A DNA stretch of 64,000 nucleotides. It comes from Halospina denitrificans. Lineage in GTDB: Bacteria > Pseudomonadota > Gammaproteobacteria > Pseudomonadales > Oleiphilaceae. The stretch lies in contig NZ_SOAX01000005.1 of assembly GCF_004364635.1 (NCBI RefSeq), positions 1-64,000 on the forward strand, read 5' to 3'. This document shows, in pieces, positions 17,193-27,301 of the stretch; position 1 is the first letter of the stretch, and every line of letters begins with the position of its first letter. Under the pieces are notes generated by a model that was given only the letters and a program-made list of their open reading frames with translations, did not search any database and was not told where the DNA came from. The translations under genes were made by a program, and so were the position numbers.

Positions 17193-18098
17193 ATGCCCAC
17201 GACCTTCTGGTTATCGCTGGCACTTCTGGTTGTGCTGGCACTGGTGTTTGTTCTCCAGCCTGTTGTTTTCCACCGACATCGCACGCCCGTTGCCAATCGG
17301 AGGATGCAGAATCTGAATACCTACCGCTCCCGGCTCAAGGAGCTGGAACAGGAGCGGGACGAGGGAATGCTCGATGAGTCCGCGTTTGAGACCCTGCGGG
17401 ACGAGCTCGAGCTGAGCATGCTCCAGGACGTGGGGCCGGAGGAAGCCCGCGATCCGGAGCCCCGCAGGGAGGGGAGGCGCCTTCTGGCTGTAATGACCGT
17501 GTTGCTCTGCCTCCTGATTCCGTTGGGCGCGTTCTACCTGTACGGGGAATTCGGATCGCGGCAGGCGCTTGCTGAATTCCGAAGCATGCAGGAGATGCGC
17601 AGTGGCGAGGTTACTCAGCAGGATATCGAGGGGATGGTTGAGGGGCTGCGCCAGCGTCTCGATAATGACCCCAACAACCCGCAGGGCTGGTCCATGCTCG
17701 CGCGCAGCTATATGCAGCTTGAACGCCACGAGGCGGCGGCCGAGGCCTATAAAGGATTGGCCAGGGCCCTGGAGGAGACGGGTGAGGGAGAGCCGGCCTC
17801 AGCCTGGGGGTTGCGGGCACAGGCCCTTTTCGTTGCCAATCAGGGGCAGGTGACCAGCGGGGTCGAGGCGGCTATTGAGCAGGCGCGGAAGCGCAACCCG
17901 GATGAGATCAATGCCCTCAGCATAATGGGAATAAAGGCATTCCGGGCGGGAGATTTCCGCCAGGCCGTGGAGCACTGGGAACGGATCCTGGAAGTGGCTC
18001 CCGACCATCCCCAGGCGGACAGCATCCGCCAGGGAGTTGCGGCTGCTTACTCAGAGCTGGGTGAGCCCGTCCCGTCCGGCGTGCTGTCGGACGATTAA
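17193..18098 (+). CDS. ccmI: Cytochrome c biogenesis protein CcmI (TPR chaperone)
   Basis: Apocytochrome c chaperone of the haem ligation complex. Two membrane helices (about 2-25 and 95-114) flank a cytoplasmic loop with a leucine-zipper-like ELEQERDEGMLDE segment. TPR-type repeats fill residues 145-290 (for example NPQGWSMLARSYMQLERHEAA). The 301 residues are a little short of Pseudomonas CcmI. It is the last gene of the ccm operon, and its last four bases overlap the end of the convergent batD. Confidence 0.93.
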   Translation: MPTTFWLSLALLVVLALVFVLQPVVFHRHRTPVANRRMQNLNTYRSRLKELEQERDEGMLDESAFETLRDELELSMLQDVGPEEARDPEPRREGRRLLAVMTVLLCLLIPLGAFYLYGEFGSRQALAEFRSMQEMRSGEVTQQDIEGMVEGLRQRLDNDPNNPQGWSMLARSYMQLERHEAAAEAYKGLARALEETGEGEPASAWGLRAQALFVANQGQVTSGVEAAIEQARKRNPDEINALSIMGIKAFRAGDFRQAVEHWERILEVAPDHPQADSIRQGVAAAYSELGEPVPSGVLSDD

Positions 18099-19771
18099 GC
18101 GCCGGAAAGGGGCTTTCCTGCTACCCGGCGCAGAGCGCTGACGAGGTCATCACCGTGCCATGGTGCCCGTTCGTTCGGGTTTGCGAAGAGGTGACGCTCA
18201 AGGGCCTGAATCTCCCGGGTGAGTCTCGGGTCGTTGATATAGGCGGTTACGTCTCCAACAGTTTTGAGCGCCGGTTTTCCAAAGTGGGCGCTGGCCCATT
18301 GTGGAAGCAGTGTAAGGGTGTCTGCCTCTCCATTCTGGGCCCGTTCACACAGTACCTGGAACCGTTCCCGGTTGGCTTTTTCGTCCGTGGAAAGACCATT
18401 CACCTGATCCCGATGCATGGGTCTCCGGTTGCGCCACCAGGCAAGCCCTGTCAGCAACCAACCGCTGGCCAGAACCACGGCAAGCCAGAACCACAAGGGG
18501 GGGAGTGCCGCACCCGGCGGGCGTGATAGGCTGAGATCGGTCAGTGGAGGATCCTGACCCGAGTCCGCCTCAGAGTCGGATACACCCGAGCCGGCGGCGG
18601 GTTCCACCGTTACCTCGCTTGCCTCGATAATGGCAACGCGTTCCTCATCGCTTTCAACGTCCCACCATGGAATCCGTACTGCCGGAATTCTGGCACTGCC
18701 CGGTTGAATAGGCACAAGAGCGGACTGTTTCCGGATACGGGCCTCGATGCTGTCGTCGGTCAGTCTGGATTCGGATTCCCAGGGTTCCGGGTATTCGCGC
18801 AGGCTGTCCGGATAATCGATATCTATCCGGGGCAGCGCCTCTGGCGCGACGCCCAACGCCCGCACATGAATGGTCCTCGTGACGCTGTCACCGGCACGCA
18901 GGGATTCGGGGGCATCGGACCATTCGTCCGTGAGTGCCAGGTCTCTGGCCGGCAGCCAGACATCACCACTGAACGAAGCGGGGGGAGGTTTGATGCGAAG
19001 CTCGCTGGGCGGTGCCGAAGTATGTACGAACTCTACATTACCCTCATCGTTACGCTTGCGCGCCTGGAAGGTCTGCTCCGGGACGACAAGGGTTCCGGGG
19101 GACTGGGGAACCAATGCAAAGCGGCGTTCAACGACCTGCCACTCACGACCGTTGCGTTCTGCCCTGAATTCGCGTTGTTTGTCGATGGGCTTCACCAGGG
19201 CGTCGGGAATCTCCGGCGCCGAAAGTTCGCCGCCTATCAGTGGCGGATCGTAAAAGACCCGCTGGGTGAGAAGAACCTGCTGCTGGACATAAACCTCTTC
19301 ATCGCTGAGCTCCACTTCAAGGTGGGCTCTAGGGGCGTGGTCATCGGGCGGCGCCACCCCCGGGATTACCTCGATTTCGAGGGGGTTGCTCTCCAGGTCC
19401 TGGAATGTCAGTGGGGGGATGGTCAGGGTTCCGGACTCCAGCGGTGCCAGGAAGAACGTCCAGGTCACGGTCCCCTTGTTCTCGCCATTGGTGGTCTTGA
19501 TGGACATATGCTGGTTGCGATCCAGGATATGGAATGACTGTTCAAGGGGGGATGTGTCCGGATGTGGAATCTCCATTTCACGGGGGTTGAAGATCGACCA
19601 CAGGTTGAAATCAAGCTGGGTCTCGGCCTGGAGCTCAAGCTTGAAGGCTTCATTGGCATAGAGCCGGTCACGGTCCACTGAGGCCCTCAACTCGTCGGCC
19701 TGCAGCAGGGAGGGCGTGACCAGCGCCGCGCAGAAACCTATCCACCCGAGTACCCGACGCACCCCAAACAT
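18095..19771 (-). CDS. batD: BatD-family protein (orphan)
   Basis: A 558-residue envelope protein with a signal peptide (about residues 1-25), a long beta-rich extracytoplasmic region and one transmembrane helix at about residues 420-440 before a short cytoplasmic tail. This is the layout of BatD, the oxygen-tolerance family protein that normally sits in a batABCD cluster with VWA-domain partners and a MoxR ATPase. None of those partners is here; instead the gene converges on ccmI with a 4-bp overlap. The start at 19771 is preceded by GGAAGA and begins the signal peptide. The exact biochemical role of BatD is unknown. Confidence 0.78.
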   Translation of the reverse strand: MFGVRRVLGWIGFCAALVTPSLLQADELRASVDRDRLYANEAFKLELQAETQLDFNLWSIFNPREMEIPHPDTSPLEQSFHILDRNQHMSIKTTNGENKGTVTWTFFLAPLESGTLTIPPLTFQDLESNPLEIEVIPGVAPPDDHAPRAHLEVELSDEEVYVQQQVLLTQRVFYDPPLIGGELSAPEIPDALVKPIDKQREFRAERNGREWQVVERRFALVPQSPGTLVVPEQTFQARKRNDEGNVEFVHTSAPPSELRIKPPPASFSGDVWLPARDLALTDEWSDAPESLRAGDSVTRTIHVRALGVAPEALPRIDIDYPDSLREYPEPWESESRLTDDSIEARIRKQSALVPIQPGSARIPAVRIPWWDVESDEERVAIIEASEVTVEPAAGSGVSDSEADSGQDPPLTDLSLSRPPGAALPPLWFWLAVVLASGWLLTGLAWWRNRRPMHRDQVNGLSTDEKANRERFQVLCERAQNGEADTLTLLPQWASAHFGKPALKTVGDVTAYINDPRLTREIQALERHLFANPNERAPWHGDDLVSALRRVAGKPLSGA

Positions 19772-20048
19772 CGTCTTCCGGTCTTTTAACTGCGGTGTTT
19801 CCCATTGCGTGGTATCGGTGATCATGTGGCCATCCTCGCTCAGCTTGGCCCAGTGCTCAAGTCGGATAGGTTGCGTTTTGGCCCCGAATCCGAGGACTAT
19901 GACCGGATTGTAATGCGTATGGATAAGTGTTTCCCGCAGCTTCGTAACACTGCAGTATGAAGTATCTTGACTATGCTGAGCTTAGCACTAGTCGAATTGG
20001 CGCGAGGCGCTGGCGGGAGCCCGTTCCGGGCTTGCGCAGGGTTACAGG

Positions 20049-23000
20049 ATGGCAACCATGAATGCAGTCACCGTTACCAGTATGCAGGAATTCCAGGAGC
20101 GCATGGACGAGGCAATCCTTGAACGCATGGATAGGGATCAGGCGCAGCGCGTCAGTGATTTCGCCCGCCGATACCTGGAACACATGCCGTTTGATGAACT
20201 GGTATCGCAACGCTTCCTCGATACCTATGGCGCCGTGCTCTCGGCCTGGGAATTCATCCAGAAAGGCCCGGGCGACGGCGCCCGCATCTGGGTCTTCAAT
20301 CCGGATCTGGAAGAGGACGGCTGGGAATCAAGCCACACGGTACTGTTCGTCCTCCATCCAAACATACCCTTCCTGATTGACTCCATGCGCATGGAAGTGA
20401 ATGCCGAGGAACTCAATATTCATACCATTCACTATACGATCCTGAACCCGGAGCGTGATGATGGTGGGAATCTCCTGAACCTGAAGGAGGCGGTCAAGAA
20501 ACCCCTGGAGCCCGGGGAAGAGGCGTTGATTGTGATGGAGGTGGATCGCCACTCTGGGGAAAAGGGGTTGGCCCACCTGCAGATGGAGATTGAGGAAGTC
20601 CTCCAGGAGGTTCGCACCGCCGTTTCCGACTTCCCCCAGATGCGGGAAAAGGCAATCGCCATTCTCGACGAGCTTGATGCCCCTCCCGCGGGCCTGGATG
20701 GAACGGATGTTGAGGAGGCCCGGGCGTTTCTGAGGTGGCTCGTGGATGACCGGTTCACCTTCCTGGGCTATGACGAATATGACTTTGTGAAGGAAGCCCG
20801 CTACACCGAGATCTGCCAGCGTGAAGGTTCTGAGCTGGGAATCCTGCGTTCCTACAATGAACGTCCGGAGCGGGTGCGGATGAAGGATATGCCGAAACAG
20901 ACCCGTGAGGCCATGACCAGCCGGGAAAGCCTGTTCATTTTCGGTAAGTCGGCCCAGCGCTCGCGGATTCACCGGCCCGCCTACCCGGACTACATCGCCA
21001 TCAAGAAGTTTGACAAAAAGGGGCGTGTGGTTGGCGAACGCCGTTTTCTGGGCCTGTACACCTCACGGGTCTATCACGAGCGGCCCGATGAGATTCCACT
21101 CCTGCGCCGTAAGGTCGAATATGTACTCGCCCAGTCGGGATATCCCCGTGAGGACTACGCCGGTAAAGAGCTGGATCAGATTCTGACGGTGTATCCGCGC
21201 GACCAGCTTTTCCAGATTGGGGGCGATGAACTCCTGGAGGTCGCAAAGGCGATTCTCTACATCCAGGAGCGGCGCAAGATACGGCTCTTCATGAGGGAAG
21301 ATGTCTACGGCCAGTTCGTCACCTGTATTGTATTTGTTCCGCGCGAGCTCTACGCCACCCAGCTGCGGGTGCGCATGCAGAATGAGATTACTGCGGCTCT
21401 GGATGCCGAGGGCATCGATTTCACCACCTATTTCTCGGAGTCCGTGCTTGCACGGACCCAGTTCACGGTGCGGGTCCGGCCTCAGGAGAACCGGACACTT
21501 CCGGTACAGGAACTTCAGGACAAGCTGGTGGAGCTGGCGCGCTCCTGGCAGGACACGCTGCTGGAGGCGCTGGTTGAACATCACGGCGAAGAGGTCGGTA
21601 CCCGGTTGGCAGCGACTTATGAAAACGCCTTCCCAGCTGGCTACCGGGACATGTTCACGGCAAGGCGCGCTGCGATTGACGTGGACTACCTCAACCAGAT
21701 CCGCGAAAGCGGTGAAATGGCAATGAGTTTCTACCGCGAGCCGGAGGAAAAGTCGGATACCCTCCACTTCAAGCTGTTCCATCCCAGTGAACAGCTGCCC
21801 CTCTCCGACGTTATTCCGGTGTTTGAGAATATTGGGTTCCGGGTGATCGGTGAGCATCCCTTTGAGATCCTGGATCGGGATGGGGACCGTAACTGGATCC
21901 ATGATTTTGCCCTGCAGTCCCGCTCCGGGGCTGCCATTGATGTCCACCGGATCCGAGCCATTTTCGAACCCTTATTCACCCGGGTCTGGTACGGCGAGGC
22001 GGAGAACGATACCTTTAACCGGCTTGCGTTGGCCTGCTACATGGACTGGCGCCGGATTGCGCTGTTGCGTTCCTACGCGCGGTATATGCAGCAGATCCGG
22101 ATCAGCAACAGCCAGAACTTCATTGCAGGCACCCTGATCAACCACACGGAACTGGCCGAACTGCTGCTGCAGTTCTTCGAAGTTCGCTTCAACCCCGAGC
22201 GGTTCCAGAGCAGACACCAGTGTGAGGCAGCCCAACAGAAACTCGAGGTGGAGTTCAACTCGGCTCTGGATAACGTCCCGAACCTGAGTGAGGACAGGGT
22301 GCTGCGCCTGTTCCTGGAACTGATGCAGGCGAGCACGCGGACCAACTTTTATCAGCCGGGTGCCGACGGCGCTTTCAGGTCCTGCGTCAGTTTCAAGCTG
22401 GACCCGTCGCGTCTTCCCGATCTGCCCCGGCCAAGGCCAGCCTATGAGATTTTTGTCTACTCCCCGGAAGTTGAAGGGGTGCACCTGCGTGGCGGCAAGG
22501 TAGCCCGGGGTGGCCTGCGTTGGTCGGACCGCTTTGAGGATTACCGCACGGAGATCCTGGGTCTGGTCAAGGCACAGCAGGTGAAGAACGCGGTGATTGT
22601 GCCGGTGGGGGCCAAGGGCGGATTTGTCGCCAAACAACTACCGAGCCAGGGTGGTCGCGATGCCATCCAGGAGGCGGGTAAGGCAGCATACAGCACCTTT
22701 ATCCGGGCACTTCTCGACCTTACCGACAATTTCATTGATGGGAAGGTGATTCCGGCCCCCGATATGATCCGTCATGACGACGACGACTATTACCTGGTGG
22801 TGGCGGCGGATAAGGGCACAGCCACTTTTTCCGATATTGCCAATGGCATTTCCCGGGAGTATGGCTTCTGGCTGGAGGACGCATTCGCCTCCGGAGGCAG
22901 TTACGGGTATGACCACAAGAAGATGGGCATCACCGCCAAGGGGGGCTGGGTCTCCGTTGAGCGACATTTCCGGGAACTGGGACTGAACACCGCCGAGGAT

Positions 23001-24935
23001 GACTTTACCGTGGTGGGAATCGGCGACATGGCCGGTGACGTGTTTGGGAATGGGATGCTGTTATCGGAGCATATTCGCCTGGTGGCGGCGTTCAACCATA
23101 TGCACATCTTCATTGACCCCAATCCCGATGCGGCCGCGAGCTACCGGGAGCGTGAACGGCTTTTCCTCAAGGCGGGCTCCTCCTGGGAGGATTACGATAC
23201 AAGTCTGATTTCCGAAGGCGGCGGCATCTTCAGCCGGGCCTCGAAATCCATACCCATCAGTTCCCGGATGAAAAAGCTTCTGGGGACGAAGTCCGATCAT
23301 ATGCCCCCCAACATGCTTATCGTTCACCTGTTGAAGATGCGCAGCGACCTGTTGTGGATTGGTGGCATCGGGACCTTTGTGAAGAGCCGTCACGAGACGC
23401 ATAGTGACGTCGGGGACAAGGCCAATGACGGCCTTCGCGTGGACGGTCGTGAACTGGGATGCCGTGTTGTGGGCGAAGGCGGTAACCTGGGGATGTCCCA
23501 GCTGGGTCGGATCGAGTTTGCCTTGAACGGCGGGCATTGTAATACCGACTTTATTGATAACTCCGGTGGTGTTGACTGCTCGGACCGCGAAGTGAACATC
23601 AAGATCCTGCTGAATCGGCTGGTCGCTCAGGGCGATCTGACCTTCAAGCAGCGCAATGAGATGCTCGGTGAGATGACCGAGGATGTGTCCCGGCTGGTGC
23701 TCCAGAGTAACTACCGCCAGACCCAGGCGATCTCCATTGCAAACACGGAAGGTGCGGTGCGGCTAGAGGAGTACCGCCGCCTGATGATCCGCTATGAGAA
23801 CCGGGGTCTTCTGGACCGCTCCCTTGAGTTTCTGCCCGACGACGAGGCCCTTACGGAACGTCAGCTTGCGGGCCAGGGGTTGACGCGCCCTGAGTTGTCG
23901 GTACTCATTGCTGTCGTAAAGGGAGACCTGAAGCAGACGCTTGCCGGGAGCTTTGTACCTGACGAGCCGGGCATTCGGGATCTGATTTACCACGTGTTCC
24001 CCCCGTTGCTGGTCGAGCGCTTTGGTGACGAACTCCAGAACCACCAGTTGCGCCGCGAACTGATTGCCACCCGGGTTGCCAATGATCTGGTCAACCACAT
24101 GGGCATGACCTTTGTAGAGCGCCTGCAGCAGTCAACCGGAGCCTCAGTACCGTCGATTGCCCAGGCCTACGTGATTGCCAAGACCGTTTTCCGTCTGGAT
24201 GAGTGGTGGCAGAAGGTGGAATCTCTCGACTACGTGGTGGAGAGTGGCCTTCAGATTCGCATCCAGAGCGAGCTGATGCGCCTTGTGCGCCGGGCAACGC
24301 GCTGGTTGCTGCGTAATCGCCGCAGTGAGATGAACATCCAGGCGCATATCGGGCGCTTCCAGGGCAGTGTTGATGCCATGACAGCCGACCTGTCGTCCTA
24401 CATCGGTGACAAGGCCGTGACTGAGTGGAACAAGGCGTTCAATGAATTCTCCCGCAAGGGCGTTCCCGATGATGTCGCCGGTGTTGTTGCGGGCACCCCC
24501 TATCTGCTCTCGGCGCTTGGCATTATCGAGGCGCAGGAGGAAACCGGGCTGCCGCTGCAGGAGGTAGCCAACCTGTACTTTGCCGTCGGGGATGCTCTGG
24601 CACTGGACTGGTTCGCACGGGCCGTTTCCGCACTCACCCCCAAGAGTCACTGGGAGGCACTGGCGCGCGAAAGCTTCCGCGAGGATCTGACCTGGCAGCA
24701 GCGCGCTCTGACCATTGGGATTCTGCGTTCCCGAAAGCAGGGTCAGGGGCTGGAGGCATCACTGAGTGCGTGGATGGAGGAGCATGCCGGACTGATCGAG
24801 CGCTGGCACGCGCTTCTGGGTGAGTTGCGCAGTCATCCGCATCCGGAATACCCCATGTTCTCGGTGGCACTCAGGGAACTTCTGGATCTTGCGCAGAGTA
24901 CGTTTCACATCGGCTTTGAGGGCGGCACTGGTTGA
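20049..24935 (+). CDS. gdhB: NAD-specific glutamate dehydrogenase, 180-kDa class
   Basis: Catabolic glutamate dehydrogenase converting glutamate to 2-oxoglutarate and ammonia. The 1628 residues match the large L-GDH class (P. aeruginosa GdhB about 1620). The N-terminal ACT-like regulatory regions span roughly residues 1-650. The catalytic core around residues 800-1200 contains the KGGxxR-like LRGGKVARGGLRWSDR motif, PVGAKGGFV, and the NAD-binding GIGDMAGDVFGNG and GGNLGMSQLGR segments. It is monocistronic, divergent from batD across a 277-bp intergenic region. Confidence 0.95.
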   Translation: MATMNAVTVTSMQEFQERMDEAILERMDRDQAQRVSDFARRYLEHMPFDELVSQRFLDTYGAVLSAWEFIQKGPGDGARIWVFNPDLEEDGWESSHTVLFVLHPNIPFLIDSMRMEVNAEELNIHTIHYTILNPERDDGGNLLNLKEAVKKPLEPGEEALIVMEVDRHSGEKGLAHLQMEIEEVLQEVRTAVSDFPQMREKAIAILDELDAPPAGLDGTDVEEARAFLRWLVDDRFTFLGYDEYDFVKEARYTEICQREGSELGILRSYNERPERVRMKDMPKQTREAMTSRESLFIFGKSAQRSRIHRPAYPDYIAIKKFDKKGRVVGERRFLGLYTSRVYHERPDEIPLLRRKVEYVLAQSGYPREDYAGKELDQILTVYPRDQLFQIGGDELLEVAKAILYIQERRKIRLFMREDVYGQFVTCIVFVPRELYATQLRVRMQNEITAALDAEGIDFTTYFSESVLARTQFTVRVRPQENRTLPVQELQDKLVELARSWQDTLLEALVEHHGEEVGTRLAATYENAFPAGYRDMFTARRAAIDVDYLNQIRESGEMAMSFYREPEEKSDTLHFKLFHPSEQLPLSDVIPVFENIGFRVIGEHPFEILDRDGDRNWIHDFALQSRSGAAIDVHRIRAIFEPLFTRVWYGEAENDTFNRLALACYMDWRRIALLRSYARYMQQIRISNSQNFIAGTLINHTELAELLLQFFEVRFNPERFQSRHQCEAAQQKLEVEFNSALDNVPNLSEDRVLRLFLELMQASTRTNFYQPGADGAFRSCVSFKLDPSRLPDLPRPRPAYEIFVYSPEVEGVHLRGGKVARGGLRWSDRFEDYRTEILGLVKAQQVKNAVIVPVGAKGGFVAKQLPSQGGRDAIQEAGKAAYSTFIRALLDLTDNFIDGKVIPAPDMIRHDDDDYYLVVAADKGTATFSDIANGISREYGFWLEDAFASGGSYGYDHKKMGITAKGGWVSVERHFRELGLNTAEDDFTVVGIGDMAGDVFGNGMLLSEHIRLVAAFNHMHIFIDPNPDAAASYRERERLFLKAGSSWEDYDTSLISEGGGIFSRASKSIPISSRMKKLLGTKSDHMPPNMLIVHLLKMRSDLLWIGGIGTFVKSRHETHSDVGDKANDGLRVDGRELGCRVVGEGGNLGMSQLGRIEFALNGGHCNTDFIDNSGGVDCSDREVNIKILLNRLVAQGDLTFKQRNEMLGEMTEDVSRLVLQSNYRQTQAISIANTEGAVRLEEYRRLMIRYENRGLLDRSLEFLPDDEALTERQLAGQGLTRPELSVLIAVVKGDLKQTLAGSFVPDEPGIRDLIYHVFPPLLVERFGDELQNHQLRRELIATRVANDLVNHMGMTFVERLQQSTGASVPSIAQAYVIAKTVFRLDEWWQKVESLDYVVESGLQIRIQSELMRLVRRATRWLLRNRRSEMNIQAHIGRFQGSVDAMTADLSSYIGDKAVTEWNKAFNEFSRKGVPDDVAGVVAGTPYLLSALGIIEAQEETGLPLQEVANLYFAVGDALALDWFARAVSALTPKSHWEALARESFREDLTWQQRALTIGILRSRKQGQGLEASLSAWMEEHAGLIERWHALLGELRSHPHPEYPMFSVALRELLDLAQSTFHIGFEGGTG

Positions 24936-24979
24936 GCCAGGGGAGTCAGTTCCGCCAAATCATGGTAGAATAGGAATAC

Positions 24980-25498
24980 ATGCTCTGGCTCAATCAGGGA
25001 GCACTTACAATGCTCGACGCCGGCTGGTGTTCATTGCTGCGGGAAAAGCTGACCATGGCAGGGCAGGTTCTTGGACTGGCTGAGGAAAGCTGGCGCCAGA
25101 ATACGGCAACCGCCAATGAGGGGCTGGTGCAGGGCGCGGTGGCGCTCCTGGGCGAGGCCCGTCCGGTGCTGCTCAAGTTGATCGCCGATACCAGTCAGAT
25201 TGATGACTTTCAGGGCGATACCCTGGCTGCGCTACAGGAGCGGGTTGGCGACCAGCCCGGTGAGGTTCGTATCCTGGAAGGGATCGCGCAGCAACCAGAC
25301 AGCTGGTGGTGTCATCTGGAGGCCCTGCTCTCCCTTCAGCAAAAGCCTGGAAGACCTGATTCAAATCCCCGAGCCGAAGGGCTTATTGCCGTTGCCAGCG
25401 AAGCAGGACCGGATCGATCGGTTGCGGCCATCAAGTCACTGATTGGTGAATTCAGAGCTTATTTCGAGGCGTTCACGGAACGTCATGATCAATGGTAA
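24980..25498 (+). CDS. Conserved hypothetical protein (DUF6586-like)
   Basis: A 172-residue, mostly helical cytoplasmic protein with no membrane segment. The N-terminal NQGALTMLDAGWCSLLREKL stretch and the position beside a 89-residue conserved gene and sulA-lexA match, from memory, the PA3010-PA3009-sulA-lexA order of Pseudomonas, where this product is called DUF6586. Here topA is absent at this spot and gdhB precedes it. The ATG at 24980 has AGGAA upstream. Function unknown. Confidence 0.75.
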   Translation: MLWLNQGALTMLDAGWCSLLREKLTMAGQVLGLAEESWRQNTATANEGLVQGAVALLGEARPVLLKLIADTSQIDDFQGDTLAALQERVGDQPGEVRILEGIAQQPDSWWCHLEALLSLQQKPGRPDSNPRAEGLIAVASEAGPDRSVAAIKSLIGEFRAYFEAFTERHDQW

Positions 25499-25510
25499 AA
25501 GGCGCGTTTT

Positions 25511-25780
25511 ATGCCGACTTCCTTTCTGGAAATTGTACAGCTCCCCACCGGCGAATTCGCATTGCGCCGGTCAGACGATGAAAATACGCCCCTGGTAAGG
25601 ATTCGCTTTTCCCAGGAAGCCAAGGACATGCTGCAGGACAACGATCTTGCTGTGGCCAAGGCAATGATTACGGCGGGTATTGAAGCGGCAGGGACCGCCA
25701 ATGGTGATATTGGCGAGGTCGATCTCGAAGAGGAAGACGCCGATACCATGCCCCCTGCCTATAATCAGACCGTCCACTAG
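25511..25780 (+). CDS. Small conserved acidic protein
   Basis: An 89-residue protein that follows the DUF6586-like gene by 12 bp, probably in the same transcript. It has a beta-rich start (EIVQLPTGEFALRR) and an acidic C-terminus (EVDLEEEDAD). The size and position equal the PA3009-type gene beside sulA in Pseudomonas. It ends overlapping the convergent sulA by 4 bp. No function is known to me. Confidence 0.78.
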   Translation: MPTSFLEIVQLPTGEFALRRSDDENTPLVRIRFSQEAKDMLQDNDLAVAKAMITAGIEAAGTANGDIGEVDLEEEDADTMPPAYNQTVH

Positions 25781-26247
25781 GAACGGGACTGGCGCTGACG
25801 CAGTATTACGCCATGACTGTGCCCCCTGACGGACGCCTCTTCCAGGCGCCGGGTGTTCTGGCGGCTCAGCCCGGTGGTCCAGAGCACCACGGCATGGCAG
25901 GTCCCCGCCGAGAGCGCTTTTTCGGCCAGGACCTCGGCACTGTGCTGGGGCGATGATCTCAGGATCAGGAGCTGGTGCTGGATAATGCCATGATGCTGCT
26001 GCCATTTCTGCACCAGGCCAGCCGGTGGATCAATCCAGGCCAGCCAGCGTTCCTCGCGGTTGAGCTGCGTCAGCATCGGCAGCAGCAACTGGAAGTTTTC
26101 CACCTGTTCCGCTGGCAGAATAATCTCCGTCACATTGGCCTGCTCCGACGTCTCAGACGCCGTTGCCGGCTGGTCTGTCGATGGTGCGGGCAATGTCTGC
26201 TCGCTTTTCCCGGATTCGGCGTAGGGAGTAAGGCTTAGTTGTTCCAT
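25777..26247 (-). CDS. sulA: Cell division inhibitor SulA
   Basis: SOS-induced inhibitor of FtsZ polymerisation. The 156 residues hold the SulA core TEIILPAEQVENFQLLLPML..REERWLAWIDPP in the middle and a C-terminal region ending in basic residues. The first 38 residues are a low-complexity extension. It lies 37 bp downstream of lexA on the same strand and has no LexA box of its own, so it is presumably transcribed from the lexA promoter, as in Pseudomonas. Confidence 0.88.
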   Translation of the reverse strand: MEQLSLTPYAESGKSEQTLPAPSTDQPATASETSEQANVTEIILPAEQVENFQLLLPMLTQLNREERWLAWIDPPAGLVQKWQQHHGIIQHQLLILRSSPQHSAEVLAEKALSAGTCHAVVLWTTGLSRQNTRRLEEASVRGHSHGVILRQRQSRS

Positions 26248-26284
26248 GATCCTGCTCCTTTAATAAGCGTTTGAGACCACTGGA

Positions 26285-26893
26285 TCAGTGCAGATCGCCG
26301 CGACGTATGACACCGACGCCCAGGCCTTCAATATCGAGATCGGCTTCACGAAGATCGATGTGAATGGGTTCGAATTCGGGATTCTCGGCAATCAGCCACA
26401 CGTCATGCCCCTGTTTACGGAAGCGCTTGACCGTGACTTCGTCCTCGAGCCGTGCCACCACGATCTGTCCGTTGTGGATATCCCGGGTCCGGTGGACGGC
26501 GAGCAGGTCGCCATCAAGAATGCCCACATCCTCCATACTGGTGCCTCGCACCCTCAGGAAGTAATCGGCGGACGGTGAGAAGAACTCCGGAGCCAGCGTG
26601 CAGTGGTCCTCGATATTCTCCTCGGCAAGGATCGGGTTACCGGCGGCAACTTGGCCAACGATCGGAATTCCTGGGCTTTCCTCCACTTCCGGAAGGCGAA
26701 TGCCACGGCTGGCGCCCTTGACCATCTCGATCGCGCCCTTGCGGGCGAGGGCCCTCAGGTGTTCCTCGGCGGCATTGGCGGACCGGAAGCCCAGTTCGCT
26801 GGCGATTTCGGCGCGTGTCGGCGGGTAGCCGGTGCTGTGCACGTGCTCCCTGATGAGTTCGAGTATCTGTTCCTGGCGTTTCGTCAGTTTCAT
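26285..26893 (-). CDS. lexA: LexA repressor
   Basis: SOS repressor, 202 residues. The N-terminal winged helix (1-65) is followed by the Ala84-Gly85 self-cleavage site in QVAAGNPIL and the catalytic dyad Ser119 (RGTSMED) and Lys156. Two LexA boxes lie directly upstream (26904-26919 and 26924-26939), so the gene is autoregulated. It heads a lexA-sulA operon. Confidence 0.97.
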   Translation of the reverse strand: MKLTKRQEQILELIREHVHSTGYPPTRAEIASELGFRSANAAEEHLRALARKGAIEMVKGASRGIRLPEVEESPGIPIVGQVAAGNPILAEENIEDHCTLAPEFFSPSADYFLRVRGTSMEDVGILDGDLLAVHRTRDIHNGQIVVARLEDEVTVKRFRKQGHDVWLIAENPEFEPIHIDLREADLDIEGLGVGVIRRGDLH

Positions 26894-26903
26894 AGGTCAG
26901 CCA

Positions 26904-26919
26904 CTGTTTGTCTGTACAG
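26904..26919 (-). promoter_or_regulatory. LexA (SOS) box 1 of lexA
   Basis: CTGT-N8-ACAG, matching the gammaproteobacterial SOS box, 11 bp upstream of the lexA start. It is 20 bp centre-to-centre from box 2, so two LexA dimers could bind on neighbouring turns of the same face. Confidence 0.92.
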
Positions 26920-26923
26920 TACA

Positions 26924-26939
26924 CTGTCAATGTATACAG
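26924..26939 (-). promoter_or_regulatory. LexA (SOS) box 2 of lexA
   Basis: CTGT-N8-ACAG with an AT-rich centre (minus strand CTGTATACATTGACAG), close to the ideal SOS box. It is the stronger-looking of the tandem pair. Confidence 0.92.
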
Positions 26940-26995
26940 GTTTTTTTGACTTGTAAAGTCACAGTGGGCTGACCCGGTGGGATTTCTGTGATGGG

Positions 26996-27268
26996 CTACG
27001 CGATCCTGAAACTGGCGGGAGGCTGTTGGTCTTCCTGGTGGACGGTGACCTGACTGACGCTGGCGGCGGGTGGCCCTTTGTGGAGCCAGTCCACGAGTGT
27101 GTTGACGGCGCTTTCCTCGCCGCATGCGAGGACTTCCACGGTGCCGTCGGGGAGGTTTCGGGCGTGGCCGGTGATTTGCAGGTGCTGGGCCTGGCGCCGT
27201 GTGTTGTCACGGAAGCTCACGCCCTGGACCCGGCCTTTGACGATGGCGCGGACGCAGATTTCTGCCAT
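26996..27268 (-). CDS. acyP: Acylphosphatase
   Basis: A 90-residue acylphosphatase hydrolysing acyl phosphates. The motif GRVQGVSFRDNTRRQA contains the phosphate-binding loop and catalytic Arg; the catalytic Asn is in HARNLPDGTVEV. The start is preceded by a perfect AGGAGG. It lies downstream of the 27302-27423 palindromic element on the minus strand. Confidence 0.95.
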   Translation of the reverse strand: MAEICVRAIVKGRVQGVSFRDNTRRQAQHLQITGHARNLPDGTVEVLACGEESAVNTLVDWLHKGPPAASVSQVTVHQEDQQPPASFRIA

Positions 27269-27301
27269 GGTTCCTCCTTAATGCTGAGAGTACGAGAGGG
27301 A

